Assembly: GCA_023260985.1 (NCBI GenBank)
Contig: JALRKY010000037.1
Span: forward strand, 1-50,619
From: Altererythrobacter sp.
GTDB lineage: Bacteria > Pseudomonadota > Alphaproteobacteria > Sphingomonadales > Sphingomonadaceae
Reading direction: 5' to 3'
DNA: 50,619 nucleotides
Notes under the pieces: model-generated
What the model was told of the DNA's origin: nothing
Database searches by the model: none
What the model saw: only the letters and a program-made list of their open reading frames with translations
Position numbers and translations under genes: made by a program
Shown here: one piece after another, positions 8,741 through 18,888 of the stretch
How the letters are laid out: each line of letters begins with the position of its first letter
How positions within the stretch are numbered: the stretch's first letter is position 1

Positions 8741-9886
8741 ATGCCTTCAGTCAGACCCTGGCGCGACATCATGCGTCGCAAGAGCCGTCAGATCATGGTC
8801 GGCAATGTCCCCGTGGGCGGAGATGCGCCGATCACGGTGCAGACCATGACCAATACGCCCACCGAGGATGCCGTCGCGACGATCGACCAGATCCGCCGCT
8901 GTGAGGAAGCCGGTGCGGACATCATCCGCGTATCCTGCCCGACAGAGGAAGCGAGCGCGGCCTTCGGTAAGATCACCAAGGCGGCGCGCGTGCCGATCGT
9001 GGCCGATATCCATTTCCACTACAAGCGCGCGCTCGAAGCGGCTGACGCGGGCGCGGCCTGCCTGCGCATAAACCCCGGCAATATCGGCTCATCGCAGCGC
9101 GTCGCAGAAGTAGTGCGCGCGGCCAAGGCCAATGGCTGCGCGATCCGCATCGGGGTCAATGCCGGCAGCCTCGAAAAGGACCTGCTCGAGAAATATGGCG
9201 AGCCCTGCCCTGAAGCGCTGATCGAAAGCGCGCTCGACCATATCAAGCTGCTGCAGGACCATGATTTCCACGAGTACAAGGTGGCGGTGAAGGCCAGCGA
9301 CGTGTTCCTGGCGGTGGCCGCCTATCACGGGCTGGCGGAAGCGGTCGATTGCCCGCTGCACCTCGGGATTACCGAGGCCGGCGGGCTGATCGGCGGCACG
9401 GTCAAGAGCTCGATCGGCATAGGTAGCCTCCTGTGGGCGGGGATTGGCGACACGATCCGAGTCTCGCTTTCGGCTGAGCCCGAGCAGGAAGTGAAGGTCG
9501 GCTTCGAAATCCTCAAGGCGCTGGGCCTGCGCACTCGCGGTGTTCGGATCGTTTCCTGCCCCAGCTGCTCGCGGCAGGGCTTCGACGTGATCCGCACGGT
9601 AGAGGCGCTGGAAAAGCGGCTCGAACACATCAAGACGCCGATGAGCCTTTCGGTGCTCGGCTGCGTCGTCAACGGACCGGGCGAAGCGCGCGAGACCGAC
9701 ATCGGGCTGACCGGCGGCGGCGCGGGCAAGCACATGGTTTATCTCTCGGGCGTGACCGACCACCATGTACAAAGCGACGACATGCTCGATCACATAGTCG
9801 CGCTGATCGAAAAGAAGGCCGCCGCAATCGAAGTCGGCGAAGCGACAGCTTTCGATCCGCACGCGGCCAAAGAAGCAGCTGAATAA
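8741..9886 (+). CDS. ispG: 4-hydroxy-3-methylbut-2-enyl-diphosphate synthase
   Basis: IspG (GcpE) carries out the reductive dehydration of MEcPP to HMBPP in the MEP isoprenoid pathway with a [4Fe-4S] cluster. The N-terminal TIM-barrel part contains [10 protein letters not shown] and [10 protein letters not shown]. The C-terminal ferredoxin-like part holds the cluster cysteines in [11 protein letters not shown] and [11 protein letters not shown]. At 381 residues it is the short bacterial form without the central insert of plant enzymes. mntP starts 15 bases after its stop. Confidence 0.97.
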   Translation: MPSVRPWRDIMRRKSRQIMVGNVPVGGDAPITVQTMTNTPTEDAVATIDQIRRCEEAGADIIRVSCPTEEASAAFGKITKAARVPIVADIHFHYKRALEAADAGAACLRINPGNIGSSQRVAEVVRAAKANGCAIRIGVNAGSLEKDLLEKYGEPCPEALIESALDHIKLLQDHDFHEYKVAVKASDVFLAVAAYHGLAEAVDCPLHLGITEAGGLIGGTVKSSIGIGSLLWAGIGDTIRVSLSAEPEQEVKVGFEILKALGLRTRGVRIVSCPSCSRQGFDVIRTVEALEKRLEHIKTPMSLSVLGCVVNGPGEARETDIGLTGGGAGKHMVYLSGVTDHHVQSDDMLDHIVALIEKKAAAIEVGEATAFDPHAAKEAAE

Positions 9887-9901
9887 GCTCGCCACTTACC
9901 G

Positions 9902-10459
9902 ATGACCCTGCATTTCCTGTCTGCACTGGCTCTGGCCGTTGCGCTGGCAATGGACGCCTTCGCCGTCGCCCTGACACAAGGTGCCCGCTTCCGCTACGGA
10001 TGGCGGAGCGTGGCGACGATCGCGCTGGCTTTCGGGATATTCCAGGGCGGCATGCCGCTGGCCGGATGGCTCCTGGGCAGCTTCGCCCTCCCGCTCGTCC
10101 AGCAGTGGGACCATTGGATCGCTGGCGGCTTACTGGCAGCGCTAGGCATCCAGATGATCTGGTTCGCGGATCATGAAGGAGAGGGTCCCGCGCGGCTTTC
10201 AGGCGCGGCCCTGCTGGCTGCCTCGGTCGCCACCAGTATCGATGCCTTCGCTGCGGGGATCACGCTGCCGACGATGGGCTTTCCCCCACTGGCGACCTGT
10301 GCGCTGATAGCGTTTGTGACCGCGGCACTTTCGGCCATTGCGATCGAACTGGGCCGGCACTCGGGCGACCGTTTCGGGCGATATGCCGAGATTGCCGGAG
10401 GCGTGATGCTGATCGCATTGGGCGCCAACATCATGTGGGAACACACCTCGGCGGCCTGA
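9902..10459 (+). CDS. mntP: manganese efflux pump MntP
   Basis: This is a 185-residue inner-membrane protein of the MntP (DUF204) family, which exports Mn2+. It has about six hydrophobic segments in two repeated halves. Each half carries the family Asp motif: [12 protein letters not shown] in the first and [10 protein letters not shown] in the second. It lies 15 bases after ispG, so no separate Mn riboswitch or MntR site fits between them. The histone-deacetylase-like gene begins 1 base after its stop. Confidence 0.9.
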   Translation: MTLHFLSALALAVALAMDAFAVALTQGARFRYGWRSVATIALAFGIFQGGMPLAGWLLGSFALPLVQQWDHWIAGGLLAALGIQMIWFADHEGEGPARLSGAALLAASVATSIDAFAAGITLPTMGFPPLATCALIAFVTAALSAIAIELGRHSGDRFGRYAEIAGGVMLIALGANIMWEHTSAA

Positions 10460-10460
10460 C

Positions 10461-11381
10461 ATGCTGCATGTCGTTCACCATGCCGACTACATGGCGCCCC
10501 GCCCCGGGCGTGGCACATTCAAATTCGACAAATACTATCTTGTGATGGAAGCGCTCCGCGAAAGCGGCGCTCCGATCACCGAACATGCGCCCGAGCCGAT
10601 GCCTCGCGAATGGCTCGCAGCAGTGCATTGCCCGAACTATGTCGACGAAGTCTTCCGCGCCCAAGTGCCGCGCGACAAGGAGCGTCGGATCGGCTTTCCA
10701 GTGACGCCCCAGATCGCGGCAAGGGTGCGCCACACCAATGGAGGCACCTGGCTCGCTGCCCAGTTGGCAAGGCGCCATGGCTATGCCGCCAATTCCGCAG
10801 CAGGAAGCCATCACGCGCTCCACAAAACCGGCGCAGGCTATTGCGTGTTCAACGACCTTGCAGTCACCGCCAACCGGCTGATCGCGCAAGGCGATGCGAC
10901 TCGCATTTTGATCGTCGATTGCGACGTTCACCAGGGGGATGGCACGGCCAGCCTCACAGCCGGGCGCGCGGATATCTTCACGCTTTCGCTCCATGCCGAA
11001 AAAAACTTCCCGGTGCGCAAGGCGCGCTCAAGCCGCGATGTCGCCTTGCCCGACGGTACTGATGATGATGGCTATATGGACGCGCTGAGCAGCCATTTGC
11101 CCGATATCATATCCGGATTCGCGCCCGATCTGGTGCTTTACCAGGCGGGAGTCGATCCGCATGCCGAAGACCGTCTGGGCCGGCTCGCGCTATCCGATGC
11201 CGGGCTGATCGCGCGCGATCGCTTCGTCATTCGCGAAGTCCGTTCGCGCGGCCTGCCGATCGCAAGCGCGCTGGGCGGAGGCTATGGAGAAGACGCGGTT
11301 GAAGTCGCATGGCGCCATGCGCGCTCTATGCTGGCGATGGCGGAGGAGAACGCGCGCTTCGACGCGCCGCGTCAGAAATAG
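10461..11381 (+). CDS. histone deacetylase family (zinc amidohydrolase) protein
   Basis: This zinc-dependent deacylase belongs to the AcuC / HDAC-like / acetylpolyamine amidohydrolase superfamily (306 aa). The catalytic residues are in place: tandem His117-His118 in [14 protein letters not shown], zinc ligands Asp155 and His157 in [11 protein letters not shown], a third Asp in [14 protein letters not shown] and the Tyr loop GGGYGED. Bacterial members act on acetyl-lysine, polyamines or other acyl amides; the sequence does not settle which. It starts one base after mntP, so it is probably co-transcribed with ispG-mntP. Confidence 0.9.
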   Translation: MLHVVHHADYMAPRPGRGTFKFDKYYLVMEALRESGAPITEHAPEPMPREWLAAVHCPNYVDEVFRAQVPRDKERRIGFPVTPQIAARVRHTNGGTWLAAQLARRHGYAANSAAGSHHALHKTGAGYCVFNDLAVTANRLIAQGDATRILIVDCDVHQGDGTASLTAGRADIFTLSLHAEKNFPVRKARSSRDVALPDGTDDDGYMDALSSHLPDIISGFAPDLVLYQAGVDPHAEDRLGRLALSDAGLIARDRFVIREVRSRGLPIASALGGGYGEDAVEVAWRHARSMLAMAEENARFDAPRQK

Positions 11382-11639
11382 ATGTCGATGTAATCGGTCA
11401 GGCGGTCGCACCATTCGAATTCGCGCAGGCGAAAATAGAGCCGTTGCTGCGTGATCGCGAAATGCCAGCTCTTGTCGGCCTCGCACGCCCGCCCCTGATC
11501 CGGCGCGTCGAGGATGTGGAGCACGAGATGTTCTACTATGCGACCATTTCGCCAGACGAAGTGGAGCTGATGCGCCGCGTCAGCAAAGTAATCCGCAATG
11601 GCCGGGTTTTGGCGATCGCGCCGGGCAAGCTAGTGTTCG
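11382..11639 (-). pseudogene. 3' remnant of an unidentified minus-strand gene
   Basis: Reading the minus strand just after the HDAC-like stop gives an open frame of about 85 codons ending in a clean TGA. The final stretch (KSWHFAITQQRLYFRL, then [17 protein letters not shown]) looks like genuine protein and about three quarters of its codons end in G or C. There is no ATG, and the frame is closed upstream by a TAG at about 11630. The upstream half overlaps, on the opposite strand, sequence that resembles a flavoprotein C-terminus. I read it as the tail of a gene whose 5' part has been lost. The family is not recognised. Confidence 0.35.
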
Positions 11640-12127
11640 CATATAGCGAAGTTGCGGTTCCAGAAGGCAGCCTGTTTATCGATTGCACTGCCACTGCAGC
11701 TCCCTTCAGTACGCAATCGAATACTAATCCCATCTTCAAGGACGGTTTGATCACGCTGAAACCTCTACATGTGCCGCTGGTAACCTTCAGCGCCGCGCTG
11801 GCAGCTTTCCTCGAGGCTAATTACGAGATTGACGAAGCGCGCAATGCCCTCGCCAACCTCGGCCCGCTCACCGATACGCCAGCCACTTACCCCTATGGCT
11901 TTCTCGTCACGATGATGAACCGCGGCGCATGGTCGCAATATGAGAAGATCATGGCATGACTGGTCAAGTCGCGTATTGACCTGCTAATCGGCACAATTGC
12001 CCGGCTAACTGCAGAAAACAGTCCCAAACTGGCCGTGCTAGGCAAATTCCGCGAAGCTGCAGCACAACATATGCCTGCAGTAATCCGGCTCGGCATGCAG
12101 GCCAAAGCGATTCACAAGGCTGCATAA
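11528..12127 (+). pseudogene. C-terminal fragment of a FAD/NAD(P)-binding oxidoreductase, with internal stop
   Basis: The plus-strand frame starting MFYYATISPDEVELMRRV, then IRNGRVLAI, LFIDCTATAAPF, LITLKPLHVP and AALAAFLEANYE resembles the C-terminal third of a family of NAD(P)/FAD-dependent oxidoreductases (motif LxxDCTA). The N-terminal Rossmann part is absent. The frame meets a TGA at 11957-11959 and then continues in the same frame for about 55 more sensible codons (SRIDLLIGTIARL...) to a TAA at 12125. It therefore looks truncated at the 5' side and interrupted once. The family assignment is from memory of the C-terminal pattern. Confidence 0.5.
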
Positions 12128-12173
12128 GCCCTATTCACGTGAAGCTTTGAATTGCGTTATAGGCTGTTCGCAA

Positions 12174-12875
12174 ATGAAACGTCGCGAACTGATCAAGACC
12201 GGTTTGATCGCGGGTGTGGCGCTGGCAGCGCCCGCGCGCGCCTTTGCCATGCCGCAAAAGGGCTCCGCGCGCGATCGCGAGCTTTTCGCCATCGCCAAGC
12301 GCGAGCTCGACCGCGCCGGCGAAGCGATCTGGAAGCGCGACATCGTCGGCATTGCCGATTTCGGGCTGCATTCAGCCGAGCGCCGGTTCCACTTCGTCAA
12401 TCTCGATCGCGAGGAAGTGCAGAGCCACCACGTCAGCCACGGCACCGGCTCCGATCCCGAGCATGACGGTTACCTCAAGACCTATTCCAATGTCGAAGGC
12501 TCGCTGGCGACTAGCCGCGGCGCCTATGTCACTTGGGAATGGTATGTCGGCCGCTATGGCACTTCGGTGCGGCTGGGCGGGCTCGATCCGACCAACGAAG
12601 CGGCCTTCCGCCGCGCGATAGTGATGCACCGCGCGAATTATGCCGAACCCGCGCATATCGAGCGCTACGGGCGGCTGGGCCGTTCGAACGGGTGCTTCGC
12701 AATGGGTGAGGAACAGTTCCGCATCGCGCTGATGAATCTCTCGGGCGGGCGGCTGCTTTTCGCCGACAGCCTGGGGCTCGCCAATGAAGGCGAGAGGTTG
12801 ACGGTGAATTCGATCGAACTGCTCCAGCCGGGTCGCCCGCTGGCGAGCCAGCGCTACAATCCTGCCAGTTACTAG
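12174..12875 (+). CDS. murein L,D-transpeptidase catalytic-domain family protein (YkuD_2 type)
   Basis: A 233-residue protein with a twin-arginine-like signal (MKRRELIKTGLIAGVALA), so probably exported. The body matches the YkuD_2 group of L,D-transpeptidase-like proteins: SHHVSHGTGSD, TYSNVEGSLATSRGAY, IVMHRANYAEP and the catalytic loop GRLGRSNGCFAM, in which the Cys would be the nucleophile. Members are assumed to act on peptidoglycan cross-links or on proteins linked to them. The ATG at 12174 was chosen because it starts the signal; an earlier in-frame Met at 12147 would add nine residues ahead of it. The gene converges on a second L,D-transpeptidase gene 14 bases away. Confidence 0.82.
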   Translation: MKRRELIKTGLIAGVALAAPARAFAMPQKGSARDRELFAIAKRELDRAGEAIWKRDIVGIADFGLHSAERRFHFVNLDREEVQSHHVSHGTGSDPEHDGYLKTYSNVEGSLATSRGAYVTWEWYVGRYGTSVRLGGLDPTNEAAFRRAIVMHRANYAEPAHIERYGRLGRSNGCFAMGEEQFRIALMNLSGGRLLFADSLGLANEGERLTVNSIELLQPGRPLASQRYNPASY

Positions 12876-12889
12876 GTCCGCCGGGCGCC

Positions 12890-14314
12890 CTAGGGCGCGT
12901 CGCGCAGATCGTCCTCGATCACGATGATCTCTTCATCGGTGGTGCGCGCTCGGTTCTGAACGCGCGGCAGGTCGAGGCTCGCCAGCACCGGCGCGTCACG
13001 CTCGTAAATGTCACTGAAAGTAACCAACTCGCCGTCGATGTCGGTCGCCATGGTGAAATAGGTGATATAGACCGGCAGCCGCTTCTGGATCGGCACGAGC
13101 GTGTACTTTCCCGAAGTCGCGATCTCGACCGCTTCCTCCTTGCTCGCGCCCCTGCCCAGTATCGCCATGGTGATAGCCAGTTCGAGTGCGCGCTCGGTGC
13201 GGATGCAGCCGTGGCTCAGTGCTCGCTCGTCGCTGGCGAACAAATGGCGCGAAGGCGTATCATGCAGGAAGATTGCATGTTCATTGGGCATTTCGAGCTT
13301 CATCCGGCCCAGCGAATTGCCAGCCCCCGGCTGTTGCACAACGGTGATCCAGCCGTTGGCGCCCTTGGTAGCCTTGTAGCCATTGGCCTTGGCCCAACCC
13401 GGATTACTGAGCACTTTCTGGCCCAGTCCTTCGCCAACCACAATCGATTGCGGCACAGTCCATGTGGGGTTGAACACCACGCCTTCGACCACTTCGGCAA
13501 GCTGCGGGGTCGCGGTGCGGCCCGGCTTGCCCACGATCGTGCGGTAAGTGCTGATGATCTTGTTGTTCACGGTCAGCCGCAGCTGGTATTCGGGAACATT
13601 AGTCATCAGATACTGGTTGCCGAGATCGCGTGCCAGCCAGCGCCAGCGATCCATATTGGCGCGGATCAGCTTGCGCCGCGCCGGGTCCTTTGCCTGCGCC
13701 AGTGCCTCGCGGAGTCGCGCATAGTCAGGATGAACCGGGTTGAGCGACATCAACTTTCCGGCGATGTCGACGCTGGCCAGCGCATCGCGCATCAGTTCGC
13801 CGCTGCGATAGAGGTCGCGGTCGGGGTCGATCACGAACCATTGCTTGCGTGCATCCATCGGGGTGCGCCCGTCGCGCAGATCCTCCGCCAACCACACAAA
13901 CGCGCGGCTGGCGATCTCGTTGAGGGCATCAGACGGTCCCTTGCGGATTTCGGCCAGCAGCGGCTCAAGCTGGTAGTCGGCCGGATCGAGCCCTTCGGCG
14001 CCAATTCCGCGGATCACCATGGCCAGCGCGGAGGCCTGCTGCGGGGTCCACGGCTGCACCAGCGGCACCACTTCGGCGCCATATTCGCCCTGCACCACTG
14101 GATCGGCCACCATGCGCGGGAAGGCTTCTTCCATGCTGCCGGGCGCATCGGTCTGCCGAGCCTGCATCTCGGTGCGCGCGGGCGTTGAACCCCGCGCCGG
14201 CTGCCGGGCCTGGGCCAGCAGGTCTTCGGGCGCAGTCTCCTGCGCCGCTAGCGAGCCCACGGCCAATGCCGCCGACGCTGCCGCGAACAACCACCTGCTC
14301 GATCGCGAATTCAT
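12890..14314 (-). CDS. L,D-transpeptidase of the YcbB/LdtD type
   Basis: A 474-residue exported protein. It has a signal peptide (residues 1-24), a scaffold with a peptidoglycan-binding-like region (SALAMVIRGIGAEGLDPADY), then the YkuD catalytic domain starting near YQLRLTVNNKIIS. The active-site segment is HDTPSRHLFASDERALSHGCIR, seen as HDTP...SHGCIR, with Cys as nucleophile. YcbB-type enzymes make 3-3 cross-links between diaminopimelate residues and can bypass penicillin-binding proteins. The ATG at 14314 follows GAGGCAGGGA; a TTG four codons earlier is in frame. It is divergent from the DMT exporter gene. Confidence 0.88.
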   Translation of the reverse strand: MNSRSSRWLFAAASAALAVGSLAAQETAPEDLLAQARQPARGSTPARTEMQARQTDAPGSMEEAFPRMVADPVVQGEYGAEVVPLVQPWTPQQASALAMVIRGIGAEGLDPADYQLEPLLAEIRKGPSDALNEIASRAFVWLAEDLRDGRTPMDARKQWFVIDPDRDLYRSGELMRDALASVDIAGKLMSLNPVHPDYARLREALAQAKDPARRKLIRANMDRWRWLARDLGNQYLMTNVPEYQLRLTVNNKIISTYRTIVGKPGRTATPQLAEVVEGVVFNPTWTVPQSIVVGEGLGQKVLSNPGWAKANGYKATKGANGWITVVQQPGAGNSLGRMKLEMPNEHAIFLHDTPSRHLFASDERALSHGCIRTERALELAITMAILGRGASKEEAVEIATSGKYTLVPIQKRLPVYITYFTMATDIDGELVTFSDIYERDAPVLASLDLPRVQNRARTTDEEIIVIEDDLRDAP

Positions 14315-14481
14315 TCCCTGCCTCAACCCTTTGGCGCGCCGCTGCGCGCATTGACGATAGTGGACGCAATCTTACTGCGTCTTCCACGCTCTATCAATTG
14401 CGGCGCCTTTCCCACGGCTGAATCATTTGCACCTCTTGCCGCCAGTGGCCGCATGCCTTGTTCGCGCCTATAGCCGCGCGG

Positions 14482-15378
14482 ATGAGCGACTCCCACCACT
14501 CGATCCGGCCTTTCATTGCCTGCATTGTGGGCGTTGCGCTGTTTTCCGCAATGGATGCAGTGATGAAGAGCGCTTCGCTCGCGATCGGCGCCTACAGCGC
14601 CTATTTCCTGCGTTGCCTGATCGGCTTCGTGCTGATCGCCCCGCCATGGTGGCTGCGCACGCGCAAATGGCCCAAGAGCTACGTGCTCAAGGTGCATGCG
14701 CTGCGCGGCGTGGTGGTTGCCTTCATGGGTTGGACCTTCTTTTTCTCGCTCACACGCCTGCCGCTGGCCGAAGCGATCGCATTGTCTTTCGTGGCGCCGC
14801 TGATCGCGCTCTACCTCGCGGCGGTTCTGCTGGGCGAGAAGATCGAGCGCAAGGCGATCATCGCTGCGCTGCTGGGGCTGGCCGGAGTGATCGTGATCGT
14901 GGGCGGCAAGATAGGGCGTGAACACATGGGCGAGGAAACGATACTGGGGCTGATCGCGTTGCTGCTGTCCGCCGTGCTCTATGCATGGAACCTCGTGCTT
15001 CAGCGCCAGCAGGCGCTGCTCGCCAGCCCGACCGAAGTCAGCGCCTTCCAGAACGGCGTGGCGGTGGCGGTGCTGCTGGTCGGCGCTCCGCTGATGCTGC
15101 AGGTGCCGACGAGCGAACGCGTGTGGTTCGACCTTGTCGCGGGCGCACTGCTGGCAGTTACGGCCGTGATGTTCCTTTCATGGGCATATGCCCGCGCAGA
15201 GGCCCAGGCACTGGTGCCGCTCGAATACACAGCCTTCCTGTGGGCGGCACTAATCGGCTGGCTCTATTTCGGCGAGCAGGTCACGCTGTCCACCATCGCC
15301 GGGACAGCATTGATCGTGGTGGGGTGCCTGATCGCGATCCGCCGACGCCCGGCGCACGTCGAATCTGCCACCGTCTGA
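14482..15378 (+). CDS. DMT superfamily (EamA) transporter
   Basis: This is an inner-membrane protein of 298 aa with about ten hydrophobic helices in two EamA repeats. The first begins at [17 protein letters not shown] and the second at [18 protein letters not shown], each ending in a helix such as [17 protein letters not shown] or [11 protein letters not shown]. These carriers usually export metabolites; the substrate is not predictable. The ATG at 14482 was preferred over an in-frame TTG at 14458, which lies among residues unlike a transporter start. Confidence 0.88.
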   Translation: MSDSHHSIRPFIACIVGVALFSAMDAVMKSASLAIGAYSAYFLRCLIGFVLIAPPWWLRTRKWPKSYVLKVHALRGVVVAFMGWTFFFSLTRLPLAEAIALSFVAPLIALYLAAVLLGEKIERKAIIAALLGLAGVIVIVGGKIGREHMGEETILGLIALLLSAVLYAWNLVLQRQQALLASPTEVSAFQNGVAVAVLLVGAPLMLQVPTSERVWFDLVAGALLAVTAVMFLSWAYARAEAQALVPLEYTAFLWAALIGWLYFGEQVTLSTIAGTALIVVGCLIAIRRRPAHVESATV

Positions 15379-15539
15379 AGCCCTTGCGCATTGCGCTTTG
15401 TGCGCGGTTCGGCAGCCCCCCCTTGACCTCACGCGCGCGAGAGCGCAGGTGGCGCGCAAATATCACCTCCAGGCCGATCCGCGCCCGCTCCAATGCGGCG
15501 GATTCGCGCCTGCGCTCACGGAAGGACGGAAGAAATCCC

Positions 15540-18215
15540 ATGACTCAGGTCGGTAAGGACACGCTCGGAACCCGCGCAACGTTCGATGTGAACGGCAAGG
15601 AATATGCCTATTATTCCTTTGCCAAAGCGGCCGAGAAATTGGGCGACGTCAGCCGCCTGCCGATCTCGATGAAGGTGCTGCTCGAAAACCTGCTGCGCTT
15701 TGAAGACGGCGGCTTCACCGTTTCGACCGACGACATCCAGGCGATCGTCGACTGGCAGAAGAACCCCGTCACCGGCAGCGAGATCCAGTACCGCCCGGCG
15801 CGCGTGCTGCTGCAGGACTTCACCGGCGTTCCCTGCGTGGTCGACCTTGCCGCGATGCGTGACGCGATCGCTAAGCTTGGCGGCGATACCGCCAAGATCA
15901 ACCCGCAGGTTCCGGTCAACCTCGTGATCGACCATTCGGTGATGGTCGACGAATTCGGCCACCCCAAGGCCTTCGAAAAGAACGTCGAGCTCGAGTATCA
16001 GCGCAATGCCGAGCGTTACGACTTCCTCAAGTGGGGCTCGAAGAGCTTCCAGAACTTCTCCGCCGTGCCCCCGGGCACAGGGATCTGCCACCAGGTCAAC
16101 CTCGAGCACATCGCCAAGGGCATCTGGTCGAGCACCGACCAGCACGGCATGACCGTCGTCTATCCCGACACCTGCGTCGGCACCGACAGCCACACCACCA
16201 TGATCAACGGCCTGGGCGTGCTGGGCTGGGGCGTCGGCGGGATCGAAGCCGAAGCCGCGATGCTGGGCCAGCCGGTTTCGATGCTGATCCCCGAAGTGGT
16301 CGGCTTCAAGCTCATCGGAAAGCTCGCAGAAGGCGTGACCGCGACCGATTTGGTGCTCACTTGCGTGCAGATGCTGCGCGAAGTGGGCGTGGTGGGCCGC
16401 TTCGTCGAATTCTACGGCCCGGGCGTGTCGAACCTCAGCCTGGCCGATCGTGCCACTATCGCCAACATGGCGCCCGAATATGGCGCGACCTGCGGCTTCT
16501 TCGGCGTTGACGACAAAACGCTCGACTACATGCGCCTGACCGGCCGCGACGAAGCGACGATCGCGCTGGTCGAAGCCTATTCGAAGCAGCAGGGCATGTG
16601 GTTCGAGGCGGACAATGTGCCGGTGTTCACCAGCACGCTCGAACTCGACATGTCCGCCGTGGTCCCCTCGCTCGCCGGCCCCAAGCGCCCGCAGGACAAG
16701 GTGATCCTTCCGCAGGTGGGCGAGCTGTTCAACACCGACCTTTCGAAGGTCTATGGCAAGTCGGCCCCGGCCCGCGTGGCGGTCGATGGCGAAGGCCATG
16801 ACATCGGCGACGGCGACGTGGTGATCGCCGCGATCACCAGCTGCACCAACACGTCTAACCCAGATGTGCTGATCGCCGCCGGCCTCGTCGCCAAGAAGGC
16901 GAACGAGCGCGGCCTCAAGCCCAAGCCGTGGGTGAAGACCTCGCTCGCGCCGGGATCGCAGGTGGTCACCGACTATCTCGTCAAGGCAGGCCTGCAGGAC
17001 CATCTCGACGCGATCGGCTTCGACCTCGTTGGCTATGGCTGCACCACCTGCATCGGCAACTCAGGCCCGCTCGCCCCGCCGATCAGCAAGGCGATCAGCG
17101 GCAATGACATCGTGGCCGCCTCGGTGCTTTCGGGCAACCGCAACTTCGAAGGGCGCGTGTCGCCGGACGTACGCGCGAACTTCCTCGCATCGCCGCCGCT
17201 GGTGGTCGCCTATGCGCTTAAGGGCACGGTAACCGAAGACATCACCACCACCCCGATCGGCCAGGACCAGGACGGCAACGACGTGTTCCTGAAGGACATC
17301 TGGCCGTCGAACCTCGAAATCGCCGAACTGCGAGCCAGTTCGATCGACCGCGACATGTTCGAGAAGCGCTATGCTGACGTCTATAAGGGCGACGAGCACT
17401 GGCAGGCGATCAAGGTCGAGGCTTCGGACACCTATCAGTGGCGTCCGGGCAGCACATACGTCGCCAACCCGCCCTATTTCGAAGGGATGGGGATGACCCC
17501 CGCGCCGGTGACCGATATAACCGATGCGAAGCCGCTCGCGATCCTGGGCGACAGCGTCACCACCGACCACATCAGTCCCGCTGGTTCGATCAAAGAAGAC
17601 AGCCCCGGCGGCAAGTATTTGCTGGAAAACCAGGTCTCGAAGGCGGACTTCAACTCCTACGGCTCGCGCCGTGGCAACCACGAAGTGATGATGCGCGGCA
17701 CTTTCGCCAACATCCGCATCAAGAACGAAATGGTCCCCGGCGTCGAAGGCGGCTTCACCACCTACAATGGCGAAACCATGCCGATCTACGACGCGGCGAT
17801 GAAGCACAAGGGCGACGGAACGCCGCTCATCGTCATCGGCGGCAAGGAATACGGTACCGGCTCAAGCCGCGACTGGGCCGCCAAGGGCACGATCCTGCTG
17901 GGCGTGCGCGCGGTGATCGTCGAAAGCTTCGAACGCATCCATCGTTCGAACCTGGTCGGCATGGGCGTGTTGCCGCTGCAGTTCAAGGCGGACGATACGC
18001 GCGAGACGCTGGATCTCAAGGGTGACGACACCTTCACCATCAATGGCCTTGGTTCGCTCGAACCGCGCCAAGACGTCGAAGTGGAAGTGAGCCGCGCCGA
18101 TGGCAGCAGCTTCAGCTTCACCACGCAGTGTCGCATCGATACAGCCAACGAGATGGAATACTACCTCAACGGCGGCATCCTGCAGTACGTGCTGCGCAAG
18201 CTGGCTTCGGACTGA
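15540..18215 (+). CDS. acnA: aconitate hydratase A
   Basis: The TCA-cycle enzyme that interconverts citrate and isocitrate with a [4Fe-4S] cluster. It has 891 residues. The cluster ligands fall at Cys435 ([10 protein letters not shown]), Cys501 and Cys504 ([11 protein letters not shown]), the classical AcnA/IRP1 arrangement. The swivel domain near the C-terminus carries the active-site serine loop [12 protein letters not shown]. The ATG at 15540 follows GGAAGGACGGAAG. The frame stays open upstream for about 185 codons, but that part overlaps the transporter gene in another frame and is not aconitase. A rhodanese lipoprotein gene starts 6 bases after the stop. Confidence 0.97.
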   Translation: MTQVGKDTLGTRATFDVNGKEYAYYSFAKAAEKLGDVSRLPISMKVLLENLLRFEDGGFTVSTDDIQAIVDWQKNPVTGSEIQYRPARVLLQDFTGVPCVVDLAAMRDAIAKLGGDTAKINPQVPVNLVIDHSVMVDEFGHPKAFEKNVELEYQRNAERYDFLKWGSKSFQNFSAVPPGTGICHQVNLEHIAKGIWSSTDQHGMTVVYPDTCVGTDSHTTMINGLGVLGWGVGGIEAEAAMLGQPVSMLIPEVVGFKLIGKLAEGVTATDLVLTCVQMLREVGVVGRFVEFYGPGVSNLSLADRATIANMAPEYGATCGFFGVDDKTLDYMRLTGRDEATIALVEAYSKQQGMWFEADNVPVFTSTLELDMSAVVPSLAGPKRPQDKVILPQVGELFNTDLSKVYGKSAPARVAVDGEGHDIGDGDVVIAAITSCTNTSNPDVLIAAGLVAKKANERGLKPKPWVKTSLAPGSQVVTDYLVKAGLQDHLDAIGFDLVGYGCTTCIGNSGPLAPPISKAISGNDIVAASVLSGNRNFEGRVSPDVRANFLASPPLVVAYALKGTVTEDITTTPIGQDQDGNDVFLKDIWPSNLEIAELRASSIDRDMFEKRYADVYKGDEHWQAIKVEASDTYQWRPGSTYVANPPYFEGMGMTPAPVTDITDAKPLAILGDSVTTDHISPAGSIKEDSPGGKYLLENQVSKADFNSYGSRRGNHEVMMRGTFANIRIKNEMVPGVEGGFTTYNGETMPIYDAAMKHKGDGTPLIVIGGKEYGTGSSRDWAAKGTILLGVRAVIVESFERIHRSNLVGMGVLPLQFKADDTRETLDLKGDDTFTINGLGSLEPRQDVEVEVSRADGSSFSFTTQCRIDTANEMEYYLNGGILQYVLRKLASD

Positions 18216-18221
18216 GCCGGG

Positions 18222-18650
18222 ATGGCTGGCTGGCGCTCGATCCCGCTGCTCGCTGCGGCGCTCGCGCTTGGTGCGTGCGGCGCTTCGGCGGCGACCGGTG
18301 ACGGGGCGGACGACGCAGCAACTGCGCCTGCGGCTGCTGTCGCCACGCTTACGCCGACGGAACTCTCCGGCCTGCTCGAGAACGGCAATATCCGCCTGAT
18401 CGACGTGCGCACCGACGAGGAAGTGGCGGAAGGCACGATCCCCGGCGCAGAGCACATTGCAATCGACAGCTTCGATCCCGCCGCGCTCGACCTGTCGGAC
18501 GGACGCGAAGTGGTGCTCTATTGCCGGTCGGACCGGCGCAGCGGCATCGCGGCCGAGAAGCTTGCCGAGCACACGGGTGAAACCGCAAGGCATCTCGATG
18601 GCGGGATTCTTGCCTGGGAAGCTGCAGGCCTGCCGATCGCCGCGCGCTGA
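18222..18650 (+). CDS. rhodanese-domain lipoprotein
   Basis: A 142-residue exported protein. It has a signal with lipobox ALGAC (Cys19), a short Ala/Thr/Asp-rich linker, then a single rhodanese domain from about residue 45. The active-site loop is YCRSDRRS, with Cys as the sulfur acceptor, and the domain ends at GGILAWEAAGLP. Single-domain periplasmic rhodaneses are linked to sulfur transfer or thiol redox work; the partner is unknown. It starts 6 bases after acnA, so it is probably read from the same transcript. Confidence 0.88.
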   Translation: MAGWRSIPLLAAALALGACGASAATGDGADDAATAPAAAVATLTPTELSGLLENGNIRLIDVRTDEEVAEGTIPGAEHIAIDSFDPAALDLSDGREVVLYCRSDRRSGIAAEKLAEHTGETARHLDGGILAWEAAGLPIAAR

Positions 18651-18678
18651 ACCCGCGCGACAGCAACGGACAAAAGAG

Positions 18679-18709
18679 AAGGGCGGCATCGCAATGCGTT
18701 GCCGCCCTT
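18679..18709. terminator. bidirectional terminator hairpin after acnA-rhodanese
   Basis: AAGGGCGGCA at 18679-18688 pairs perfectly (10 bp) with TGCCGCCCTT at 18700-18709; the loop contains CGCAATGCG, which can pair again. On the plus side only TTT follows; on the minus side the stem is followed by CTCTTTTGT, a better T tract. It separates the acnA unit from the structured RNA at 18.73 kb. Confidence 0.65.
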
Positions 18710-18727
18710 TGACCAGGTTCTTGACCC

Positions 18728-18888
18728 GCAACGAAGCAGGAGACTGTCGTTTCCTTCGGGACTTGTCTTTGCCTGCTCCGAAGGTCGCAGTGGAGCGGGA
18801 CATTCACAAGTGGGTACCGGGCGGCTGCGCCCTACCCCCTCGGAGCTGCAGCCGCCGAGACGATCAGGCCAGGAGCCCTCTCGCTTGC
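18728..18888 (+). ncRNA. ssrS: probable 6S RNA (long hairpin with central bubble)
   Basis: The 161 bases fold into one long irregular rod. Going inward: GCAACGA (18728-18734) with TCGCTTGC (18881-18888); CTGTCGTTTC (18744-18753) with GAGACGATCAG (18857-18867), which includes a T-G pair valid only on the plus strand; ACTTGT (18761-18766) with ACAAGT (18806-18811); and the apical stem GCTCC (18775-18779) with GGAGC (18792-18796). A side hairpin GGCGGCTGC/GCAGCCGCC (18820-18856) sits in the 3' strand of the bubble, as in 6S RNAs, and the 3' strand contains ACATTCAC, also found in E. coli 6S RNA. 6S RNA binds sigma70 RNA polymerase and mimics an open promoter. No convincing promoter or plus-strand T tract was seen, and the strand is inferred. 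Confidence 0.5.

Noticed and set aside
14985-15539. N-terminal extension of aconitase to 1076 residues
   Set aside because: The extra part overlaps the DMT transporter in another frame; AcnA of 891 residues places the three cluster cysteines at 435, 501 and 504.
15516-17003. 495-residue antisense ORF within acnA
   Set aside because: Codon structure mirrors aconitase on the other strand; the peptide is rich in His, Arg, Val and Gly as expected of a shadow.
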